Below, in pieces: positions 41,801 to 53,800 of a stretch of DNA of 64,000 nt. This DNA comes from Opisthorchis felineus (lineage: Eukaryota; Platyhelminthes; Trematoda; Opisthorchiida; Opisthorchiidae): contig SJOL01009659.1 of the NCBI GenBank assembly GCA_004794785.1, positions 366,189 through 430,188 on the forward strand, written 5' to 3'. Both the position numbers and the translations under genes were made by a program. The notes beneath the pieces were generated by a model that worked only from the letters and a program-made list of their open reading frames with translations, did not search any database and was not told the DNA's origin. Positions within the stretch are counted from its first letter, which is position 1. Each line of letters begins with the position of its first letter.

Positions 41801-44800
41801 CTGGACGCTTCGGGTGGATAAATTGCCGCTCATTGCATTAAAAGTATGTTGGAACTGGTAGATACCTCGTCCCAAGTGCTGTGATGCATTCACTAAGAGA
41901 AGCACACTGCGAAGAATAACAGCAGACTTGTGCATTTTTGTCAACTTCCTATTTAAAACCGACAGTTCGTGCTTTCCATGAAATTTGGAGTGTCCAAATC
42001 GTTCGCCAAAATGCCCCTTTATGTGGCTACCTCGATATTATGGCGACATCTTCTCAAATGAGGGCCTCGATTATCCACCGACAGATTTTTGGATTCGAAC
42101 AAACGATGTATGACATGAATTGGAAGACCCCGCTACTTCGGGGTTAAAGTTGAATGGAGGGCCTTGTTGTTTGTTTGTTCGGTACGTGGAATCGATGTAC
42201 ATGTGGCCAATTTAATATTATTTGGGCTGAAGAAACTGAATTCTGGAAATTGTTGCATTGAGAATGGTTCCTTGTCTGGAGCTTATTATACGGACGGAGC
42301 ATTCCCTAACCGATGCAGATTCGGCGAGTAAAATGTTTCAGCTGTATCAAAGCTATGACACAGGCTGGGACTTTTCTTTTTAGGTAGCTCTTTGACGACA
42401 CAGTCCACCGAGCTTGTCGACGCATGAAGAAGCTAATAGACATCTCAGATTTTTGCAGCCGGCTATCTGACTTATTCTTTTTTTCTTTGCGTATTGCAGT
42501 GACTGAGTGTGTCTGCTTATTAGAAAGAATTCAACAATCACTGCTGAACATAACATGGGAACGACAGTACTTGGACACAGAAGCATGTGATCTTGAGCCG
42601 TATCTGAAACAACCAGTATTCCATCGGGTGATAGTCTGAGATGGGTTAATCTACACGGAGCACATCCATTTCTGTCAACAAGTTGGTTTTTTTCTCTCTG
42701 TGTATTTTATAATCGATTTTCATATACAATCACTGGGTGTCACTGGAATGTGTAGCAGAATCGGAGTTGCAACCGTACTTAGATCATACGTCTGAGCAGA
42801 TTACGCTTGTGATTTGGAGTGTTTCAACAAACTGCAGCTACGGGCCGGTAAGTTTAATGATAGGCTAAACCCCAATCTTGATACGGCGTTTTCTGTTGCA
42901 TGGTAAGGGCATCCTCACAAGCAGACTAGGGACATAGTTTCTGTCAACGATACTGCACATACAATCCAATTCCAGTACATTGTATGTACTGCCCCATGTA
43001 TTGGGGCTTGATGAGATTTCTGTTCCGGTGTCGGTCGCATTCAAATTGTCCACCTAGATTCAACTGCACGGTTGCTCAGCCTCCGTTTATCAGAACCAGA
43101 GGATCAGTTTATCGAGATTAGTAGTACGGTGAGGAAAGGTTAGCTTTGTTCCCCGAAAGGTCGGTTGCATAAGCGATCTAACCCTTAGCCACATCCACTA
43201 GGTCACTCACTCATCACGTTTTTTTGTGTAGCTGGTGAGTTTGAGTTTAGATGTATGCTATCTGGTTTAATTCCAGGCGCACGGTAGAGCAGCTGCTAAA
43301 TTGTTGTTCGGATGAACAGACTAATTACTCATCGGTAGACTAGACGTCCAGCGTAATCACTAGCTTCCCAAAAGCTAGCTTTTACAAAAAGGGTTGTTAT
43401 TTTAGCCAGTTTCTAAGTTTTGAGAGTAAGGGCGACTGGGAACTATTATCTTCGTAGTCCTACTAAGTCATTGACGGTGACAAGTCACAATCACCAAATC
43501 GGTAAGGCTTAGTGCTTCACCCGAGCAGACAATGTTTGATCATATGACCCGTAACTTTAGTTAGGTGCCCAGTACCATGTCTTCATCCGTCTAACGCATG
43601 TCTGCTTCCATCTCAAACTTGTCTGAGCTAGTACCACCCATAGAAGGACGCCACACAAGACTGAACCGTGGTCATCAGTGCAATCGTATGAAACTCGCAG
43701 CCGAACTGCCTTTAAAAAGTCCGTTGACATACTTCAGCACTACTTTTGTCAAGAAACACGTGCGTTTCTGCCTAGAAACCAATGAGTGAAGATGAGCATT
43801 TGCAATATGTCTTTGCAAGTTGATATCCATCCTCTGCTCTTCTCAGACTCCAACTCAATGTTATCTCAGGTTGTGCAATTGGAGGAAGTTCAGCTGACGT
43901 CCCCTATGATACCGTCCGCGTCGTCGACGGTACTGCCAGCTCATGTGCTACAGCTGTCGTAAAATAGTCTGTTTACTGTTTTCGGGGTGTGAAACGCAGC
44001 ACGAGGTTAGATAGGTTTAGTCATGTAGCATTGACTATAAGCGATCCAGAAGTCTTTTAATGCATCAAGCATTCACTTAAGTGCAGCTTGAGATTTCGTT
44101 TAGTTTTTGACACGCTCTTTCTAGCTACCTCTGTACAAGTGACCTTCCCGATACAAAAAAAGGAGCTTTGAAAATGAAAGGAACACTCCGACAGCGTCTA
44201 TGGAGTTGGTCTTTCTACAGAAGTTTTGCTTCCAGGACAAATTTGTTCACGGCAAAGCAGCACTTCGTCCTAGGATGACAGGTCGTGTGTGATGCACAGA
44301 GTCACCTCAGTGGATTCTGAGATCGCCTCTCATTTCTCTTCTGTGTTTCATCATGGTGGAACCAGCGGAAAAATCCAGTTTGTGGCTCCATTTTGTAGTG
44401 GGAGATACAGCAAGAATCTACGTGTTCGTCTCTGAAAAATGTTTCCAAAACAGGTTCATTGTTCGCAGGTATAAGTCTTTTTTTCCTGTCTCAAAATTAA
44501 GTTTTTGGTTTCATTTGCCAAAACATTTTTACTTATGCAGTACTCTCGGTTTGTAAAAGACCTTCATCTAAGTGATATCTCCAAGGGAGAAACATCTTTA
44601 GCAAAGGTCACCCTATTTACATTGTGAATACTGAATTCCTGTTGTACCTAACAAACCTTTTGATGGGAATCACTCTGCGGCCTAATTTTGTATAGTATGG
44701 ATCCTTCAGTAATCGCGCAACTAGAGCACAACTCGGGCATCAGCAAAACAGGCAAGGGGTGTTTGACATCTGTGACCTTGGTCTTATTTCGCGTGCTAGA

Positions 44801-47800
44801 TAAAGCGAAAATAGTCAAGACACGATAACTTGTGGCTGATCGTTTGTATAATCTGTGACAGTGGAGAGATTTTGTGATAGTTCCTGTGCCCGCGTCATTC
44901 TCGTCCGAATAGTCTTCCTCTCGTTCTGACGTAGTCGGTCTGTCAGTCCGTACCAATACTCTCAGCAAAGAGGTTGCGCCTGGACTTGGACTCCGCACCG
45001 TTGACATTCAAGGTAAGCGTGTTAAGACAGCCCTACTACCACAAGCAGAACGCACCCGAATCATCAGATTCGAGCAGGTGGACTCGTTCACGGTTGAGAT
45101 TTTTTCATCGGAAAGAGGTAGAAAAAACAGAAAAAATCGAGGTGGTTCATCGTGACAAAGTGGAGCAATCGAATTACTGCCAATACAGAATTTGATGGCC
45201 TTAATTAGATATGAGGCATTATATAAGATACACGATAATGAACCATGGGATGAAGGTTCGTGTATGCAGAGGAGGAAGGTCCATGTGAGGAGCTGCCGTT
45301 CTCTAAACCCGGAGATCAAACAAAGGTCTTCTTAACTCGGAAAAAATGCAAACAATCGTGTGCAGTTCTTACGGGGTCCATTGAGAGGTTGTCCTGTCTC
45401 TGGGTTGACCGTACGTTAGGTTATTTCGGACGTAGAGTGCTCTTTTGGACCGTTCACCTCAGTAGCTTTGGGGAGGCTATAGTCCCGTTTGGGATTATAT
45501 CGGTATTCGATCATGCACACCTACCTGTAGGAAAACAAAATGGCTACCTCGATCCCGGTTACTGCTGGTGCACGGTTTCTTAACGGTCACGAATATAGTG
45601 TGTTTTCAGATTGTCTTTAGGATTCAGATCAAATCAAATAAGAGTCTGCGTCAAGGGTGCTATTTCTGTTAATCTCTATCATCAACAGGATATCTATAAA
45701 TGTAACCAGAAAGCTCGAATTCGGGAAGCTGTGGGCTACTGATGCTCTTCATGATGCGTCTTCTAAGTACCATACTATTTCAGTCTGTTTATCAGTGAGG
45801 GACGTTGTTTAGATGTCAAGAGCTTGTTTTCCGTATTTCTTACTATGTTCAGATGCACACGAACTAGCATCACTCGTTGTTGCACATCATTTCCGTTACA
45901 TCGGGCGGTGGAGACAATTTAAAATGCAGGCATGTCATCTCTTTTTTAGGCTTAAGCCTAAGCATGACTAGCTACACTACTTTTAGTATCTATGTATGGT
46001 GCCTTCGCAACCAACAGCAGGGATCCTTAAAATAGAAGTCCCGGAATAGTTAGGTTTACGATAGGAACTCTGAGTAAGAACCCGAAAGAAGGAACTCTGA
46101 TTAAGGACATGAGCTCCTGTGACACCTTTAGTGGAATGGACCATTCCTCACCCAAACAAAAGGTGTCAAGATGCGTCCTGCCAATCCAAATTATTTCATC
46201 CTATGGACGGACACAATGTGAGGCTGATGAGTGTTCATTTATGTTTGGAAATTTTCAATCCTGACTGTAATGAGTAGGTGATGAACGTAATCACGAAATT
46301 GAGTTATTGAATACGCCTCGTCTAGGTAAGTGATTGTGAAATAGATTATGTCACAATATACCCTAAATGGTCAAAGTTCAAGTCTCGCGTAGCATGTCTT
46401 GTCTCCACCGATTCTTATGTGACAATCACAGCTGAAAGTAAAACTTCTGCTAGGCGATTTGTTGGTCATTGTATGGTAATAGGTGAGATGATTGCCCACA
46501 GCAAATATTACTAATAAAATCTCTTTACACACGCGCTGACAGACAGTCTAATTTATTCGATTCGAGGAGGTGGACATTGTGAGAGCGTTATATAATCCAG
46601 GCTTAAAGTGCTACAAACGGCTACACCCCAGTGTCCGTAACAAATTAATTAAATAAATAAATAAATGAACAAATAAATAAGTGAATGAATAAATAAATAA
46701 GTGAATAAATAAATAAGTAAAAGACACGTTTTCTGATGAGAACACCACGTCTTGGAAACATCTACCAAGTTCTAATGTTGATGAATAATGTAAACGTACT
46801 CAAGTATCAGGCATCTTAGGTGTGTTCGCCGTTTGCACCCCAATTGTCATGCATTACGTGGCCACTGTTTCCAAAATAGCACTGGTTTCATTCCACGAGA
46901 GAGTCAGTGGAAAGTTGACGGGACCGATTAAGAGTGATGGCTCCTGAAGGAGCAGTTATTGGAGAGGGACGCGCCAAATCTTATATCGTGCTAATTTTCA
47001 AAGTCAGTGGATTGTCCTAAGCTTGATGCTCTGTTGGGCAACTTAGACACGTTCATTGTACTTTACCCTTAATCCAGTGAGTAAAGAGTATTAGCCGTTG
47101 GGTTTTGGTACACTTATAAGAAGTTATCTCAAACGATGTCCGTCCTTTTTTCTGTGAGACACGGTCAAAGCTGTGCGAATGCGAAAGGATGGCTTGTAGA
47201 AACGTGAAATTGCACTTCATTTCGGTGAGAAAATGGTGAAAATGGTATAGTGGCCACCATAACGACAAAAACAGTGGACGCGTGACGTCAGGTTAAAGTG
47301 ACGAGAAATTGGTTAAATATATTGGGTTTTGAAATCTCAAATTCTAACCCATAACATCACGCTCCTTGTCACCTCTGTCTATACGAGCATCTGGGCGTTG
47401 TTATAGTTCTCCATCTTTCCTTTCAGAATAGCTTGCAAAGCGGTCTCGTGGGGTGACCTGCGTGGAATTCACAACACTTAACTGCTAGATAGCATGGTCT
47501 AGATCACACTCTGTGATCTCGTTATCCGATGAGGAACATCTGATCATATAGTGAATTGCTAGGAGGAGCCATGTGTATAACGTGGACCAATGTCTCTGGT
47601 TTTTACACGTTATAGTTATTCGGGGGACTTCTCCAAAACTGGTATCTGCGGTTGAGACAGTTTCCAATATGTGTGGCACTGTGATGCTTTGTTGAGGATC
47701 ACAGTCTCCTGATGTTTTTCGGGTGAGTGCAGAAACATAGCTATTGGTTAGTGAAAAATACAGGGATTATCACGCTCCCTTTAAATATACTGTTGTCGTG

Positions 47801-50800
47801 AGCACCACACATTAATTGTCCTTAAACTCACTTCGGCTTGCTGCTGAGTTTTGCAGGCATTTCCACTTACAAGGCTATGCGATCAGCCTTAAAGCAAACG
47901 GAATCACAGTTAATGTGGTCGGTATATGTCCTTGTTTTTCATTGTTGGACCTTATTTCGGATTCTACATTTGAAGCCGCGCTTTCACCAATAGATTCTTT
48001 AGGCGATTTTCCATGGTTTTCTTCATCCACCTATGGAAACGAGTCTATTTACTTTGATTCATACGTAAGAGCATATAGACCGTTAGCACTGAGTTCCCCA
48101 GTGGCTATGGTTTTCGAATCGTAGAGAAATAATACCTCTTTTCTCGACGTTAGGAGATTCCTCTCTTAGTCGCGTCTTACGAAGAATCGGTATTCTTTTG
48201 AATACTAGCGACGGTGCCTGACAGTTCATTTTTAATTTTATGCTTGCCGTATCCAGTGCCCATCAACAACCCTCTAGCGCTCTTGTTTTTTGTTGTCACA
48301 ACTAATGAGATTTCACTTCACGAAAATCAGTTATGGTTCATTATGACCATACAATTGGTTCTAGTTAGGTTACGAAACTTCAAGCTGTAGCGGATTAGGC
48401 TTTTACAAGGGTCTTCCCACGGATCGGAAAACACCCGCCGGTCCTCGAAAATTTGTCCATTGTAACTAGATGCGCGCGAATTTTTGAGGCCTCCTCAGGT
48501 CATGCAGGTGCTTTTTCGTCTGGTCCACTCAGGAGGTTTTTTGACCCAATTGCTATTGTGCTGAATAGTTTGAACAAGCCGATATTTGGAATAATCCTAT
48601 CTGTCAGTTCATCCAACACGGATACCACCTGTTATGCTATTCTCTCTGTTTCCTGTCAGATAATTGGTGCGAATTTTGGTTCAAGGATTTCCCTAACCCA
48701 CCTGCCAATATACTGCGTATCGTTGACTGTCTTGTTAGACACTTCGACCCTGAACTCCACAGCCACTTTACCAAATGTCACGTGACCACTGAAGTAAGTT
48801 TTTTCCCCGTAAATAACCAAAATTTTCTGGCTCTCTCAAAACCCGTGCGCCGCACCGAAACGTATGTACAACTATGCTGACTTCCTAGTCAGTTCGATTT
48901 TTGAACTCTACTCAAAACCTCAGCTGTGGCATTCCTTTCAGTATACAGCTGCCGTATAGACCGAAGGAATCGCGAGGGTGAAATTCTCACTCATTTTTTA
49001 TGTAATCTCATAAGTAAATTCGAAAAATTGATATTTCAGTTGATTTTGCATTTTCGGTTTCTGAAATTTTTCTAGCTTATTGTAATTTATCGACTGTGGC
49101 ATTCAGCACATTTTGAACGGCATGCATCCGATACGTGGTTTTTCATTGTCTCGAAGTCCACTTTATGCGGTTTCCATGCATTGTATTAGCCCGGTACTAC
49201 CGCGTTCCGGACGTTACGTGGATTCGCCTATTGTGAATTTTCTGAAAAATAAACCTCCTCAAACAAATACTTTGCAGTTGTTTTGTATATGGTGTTCCAC
49301 GAGAGACCCTCAGGGAATTCCGTGTCCCTGAAGACTTCACAACGGCTTCTTGTGTCAGGTATGACATAGAGAGAGAAACCGGGACAGGTGAATTTTGTGA
49401 TTTCCCTTAGAGTAAGATTGTTTTGCTCAGCTTCGTCAGCAAACCCTTGTACACCAATCTGATTTTTATTAATTATTGCGTCAGTATTGGTAATAATAAT
49501 CCTACTGGTGATGTTACTTATGTGGAACCAAAAAGCACTTAGGGGTGCATTCCTCCGTGTTGTAGATCCACAGATCTCACGTTTCGGGATCACTAGACCC
49601 TTCCAACTTATATTCAATGTGTTGGGGAGTAGCAGAGACAACAGGTAACCGGTAAGCAGTGTGTTTGGAGTGTAACTCATGAGTCTTGGGTGGGATGCTT
49701 CTGCCGTGGTAGAATTGGTTTCACGCCCGATCCAAATTCAAAACGTTGAAACGTCCTCTGTGCTTATCAACCATCGCAGAGAGTTAATCACCCCACCAAA
49801 TCCGTATATGGCTGGATCCGAGAATTATGTGAATGGTAGTTCACTGGACATAGGTCTTACCGGTGAGACTGGGTATTGCTGCATCACGTCTGAGATGAAT
49901 TTGGTTACAGGTCTACTCCGGTCACCTATAGCTCTCTTGTAATTCTGATTCCATTGGTGTTGGGTGGTGGATCTTATCGGTTGACTTCACCTAACACCTT
50001 AAAATCCGAAATGACACTGTGGAACCTATAGAAGAATCCTCAGATTCGTAAGCTAGACTGAAATCCTCCTGCCAAACAACGCATTGATTGCAGGATAAAG
50101 TCAACTTCATCTCCTTATCGAACTGGATAGATCCTCTCGTTGTACTAAATTGGGAACCGAGCAGGTAGCAAGATCAAGTTTTCGGCGCGAAGTCATTCAA
50201 TTAGCATATGCTTAACAATGGAGCTACAGATTCACGACACTCAACTGAATCCGGGCTGGATCTTTCGTCCATAATATTTTTGCACAGTGAACGCTCTGTG
50301 CTTATTGATTGCACAAATCTGTCTGATATGTTTAGCGAGCAAATCTTGTTCACAAATTCTAGACCGCTGATCGTTTCAGTGATGTCAACCGTCGGTTGCA
50401 TAGAATAAAAAGGTTTGATACTTACAAAAACCTTGCTCCAGTGGATGGATCTCTCCACCATCTTTATTTTGCAAAAACAAAAGAATCAGTGCTCAGCTTG
50501 CCTAGTTTTGTCGCATAGATCTTGTATTACCTCAGCGAAGACCGCAATGACAATGAGTGTCGGTACTGTTCTCGAATGGGTCAGGTTCTTCTCGAGCTCG
50601 TGTCCAAATTCTTTTTATTCTTTCTCGCCGTCGGTTTCTTCTGTCACACTGCAGATGTATGCGTGGCCTCTATTCCAAACCGTACTCAGTGAAATATTTA
50701 CACAGGAGGAATGGTTACAACTATGGGACACAGTCATCTGCTATCCTCCCGGGTTTCTGATTGCATGCGTTGCCGCATATGCCATTTGCGGACGTCGGCT

Positions 50801-53800
50801 TCTGCTTCCTGTCCAACACGTGGACGCGTTTGAAGTGAGTTTTTTTTTCTAAATTGGTTGGAATTAGGGTTCAGAACTACGTCTGAAGACCATTACTGCA
50901 TACCAAACACACCATTGCCAACAATGTGCGTAGGTTGTTTTTCAGAGAGAGAGAGAGATCCAGTTGAATGTCCCAGTTTGGCTCCACACTGCATAAACAC
51001 TTCACTGAAGATCAAATGCTATCTTGTCTTGCCACAACGAGGACATTTTTATAGAGGGGTACACTGATTCAAGCTTTTCCAGTATTTAGCCTTACTGCAT
51101 CCTACGGTACCGACACATCGGTCGGGCATGGAAATGTTACCACCGACCGTATCTAGCGCAGCGCTTCTAGTACTGGCGCGTAGTGAGCCAAATAAATAGA
51201 AATCACTGCTAGTTCTGCCGCTGACCCGATTCAGTATATCATCACTGCTTTGAAGTTATTTTTTATCTCGAACATTGTCTTTTTCAGATCCCCTCTCATG
51301 ACCACTTATTTTGCAACCTGCATCATGATTACGTTGCTGTCCATCCCAATAGTTTTAACCTAACACAAGATTCTCACCCATCAACTGGGGTGAGATGGCT
51401 TAGTGGGTAGAGCGCGGATTTACTGAACAGAAGGTTCGTGGTTCGCAACTGACCTCTGCATCTCGACTTCCCCTGTCTAGACTTGGGCAACCTGGCAGTA
51501 TCTCAGCCCTCATTCATTTTATCTTATAAAGTAGGCAACTATGCGTGGCGGTAGCAATTTCGGTGCTGCAGCACCTTCACTGATCATTGGGATCTACATC
51601 CGGGTGACAGCAGTTATCAGCCTGATTGAAGTTATCGGTTAAAGTTTCGTACTTTGTTTCCATACCATATGCGCCCCACATTTCGATCGTTTCCACTCAG
51701 CACATTGCTGGGCGAAGGAGCTCTGTCTAGCGGACACACGAACCACATGAACCAGCGTATAATATGGAGCGTCATTTACTGGTGTATAGCAGATGCGCTC
51801 CTATTTCTGAAATTGTCAGGCGTACCTCTGCATTACTATTTCGATGTTCCCACCTGACCCTAGGCAGCGCACTTTAGACACCGATAGTCAAACACCGGGT
51901 GTCTTCGTGTACCCTGTGCGCGTAGATGCCACGTCTGGTCGGTTGACTGAAATAGCAGCGCTGTTCGAGTACCTGTCTCAAGGTAAAGCTATGGCCAATG
52001 TATCATCAGCCAGAGAAATGCCCAACTTAATTCTCACGAGTTAATCTTTTCTGGTAGTCAAAAAATTTGTGCTCAAGAATTCTGGATAGCATCTATACAC
52101 AAATGCCACGGTGGATTTTACTTGATTTTCTTGCATACTTCTAGAGGATTGAGTCACCGTCGGAACACCTCATTTTGTCGGTGTTCTGTTTTCGTCCCGT
52201 ATGTTTTCACTAAGATTGTTGGACTACTCATCGGTTTTTTGTCGCCTTCTGGGAAGAATGCAGGTTGAAAGCTGTCCTTGCTGGATGCCTTATTGCTACT
52301 GAGGAACGATATTCCAAGTTGAATTTCTTTTCTATTGGGCAGCTGGTGTCGAATTTCCCACTGTGGTTCTTCCAGAGCCCCGTCAAGGAAGCCCAACCGA
52401 ATTGTTCTTAATGTGCATCACGTTACTCAAGCCGCTGATTCTGCCAGTGAATTGTTGTTCCATCTTTATGGAAATCGTCTTGTTGACGCCTTTCTTTTTC
52501 CGGCCAGTTAATCAAGTCAGCTAATTTAGTGTGCGTTTGTTTCTTGCGACGAGGACCTTCTCCATTCGTTAGATTTTTGGGATCCATCAATACTGTCCTC
52601 CGTATAAGCTCATGCTTACTTGCTATTGCCGCGGTCGTGTTCGTTATCTGGTGATATGATTTTGTGATATCAAGAAGAGCTGCTGATCCTGACGATACCC
52701 GACGTTCGCCTGGTCCATTCTGATGGCTTGGGTAGTCGGTGTTGAAGGCTGGGATCATCACGACCTCCGCTCCCTTTAAGCCTCACTCTGAATGATCCTT
52801 ATTATCAATATGTCCGTGAGTTTCCAAGAACTTGCGGATCACCTCAATATTTTTGGGTTACCAGAATCCATTGGTCACTAACTGAATGTCTCTGTGTCAG
52901 CCTGCGTGATGCTTGGGACAAGTGACTTGGTAAGCAGGCTCGCACAGTGTCATAGTGTGAATCACGTTGCGTGCCCAAAAAGAAACGACGGTTTTCAACT
53001 AAAATGCTCCGCTGGTCAGTGGTGGTTATATGATTCAACTGGGCTGTTGACTGGTTTTTGGTTGCTGGTCTCCTAGTTGATTTGAATGCTTATACTGAAA
53101 GCTCGCATCGAGCAGGAGCATATGATGTTCAGCATACAAATAAAGAGGTCACTTCCCACCATGTTTTAGGAGAGCGTTGACTGCGACTTTGCTGCCTAGC
53201 CGGGATTATTCTGACCTTAGTCGTCCCAACGAAGGGTTCAAATCACCCACTAAGATGTTGTCTGTCATTCTAGCTGGTCGGGACGAAAATGCACATTGTT
53301 GGGGTGTATGACGACTTGACGAAGAGACGCCGTTTGCCGCATCAAGCTGTATCGCTCCTGAGCCTAAGTTATCAAAGGCAACTTTTCTCTAGCCTTTAAT
53401 TTTGAACGCTTTTCATTGAAGAGTCAACTTTTCTTGGCTCACTAATGTTTCCTGAATTCAAAGCAACTGGTGAGTCTTCCAATTTATTAGAAACTGGTGA
53501 TTAGTTGGTACTGCAAAAGTGTGCAACAAAATCGATGTAGAGTAAGTTTCATTCAGATGTGTGCATAAAAAGCTTTCCAAATTGCAAACTGAACCATATA
53601 CCTTTAAACTGACGTACAGCAAGAGGACTTCATGAGATTCGCACTGGACGAGGTGGCTATTGTCAACTTATTTTTAGAGCACCTATCAACCCAACGAATC
53701 CGCCAGCTGTCGCCGGTGTCGAACGCCGCAACGCTGTTTACTGACCGGAGCCGATGATGCTGCTTGGTCAAGCCATACTTTAGTGGCATTGCAATGCTCA

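Larger units (their letters stand above)
36707..48659 (+). other. Intron 10 of TBC1D31, about 12 kb
   Basis: The largest intron, interrupting the TBC domain between VATVL and NNWCEFW. No gene and no intact mobile element were recognised. Contents noted: a B-box-like core with TTCGAATCTCCC on the - strand near 37170-37190, an A/T simple repeat at 46645-46722, a GCTCC-TGAA-GGAGC hairpin at 46940-46953, and unassigned frames at 38406-38812, 40596-40876, 44648-45195 and 47816-48124. Confidence 0.55.

Noticed and set aside
47816..48124. 102-codon frame as an extra TBC1D31 exon in intron 10
   Set aside because: Exons 10 and 11 already join without a gap relative to the human protein, and the translation has no similarity to it.
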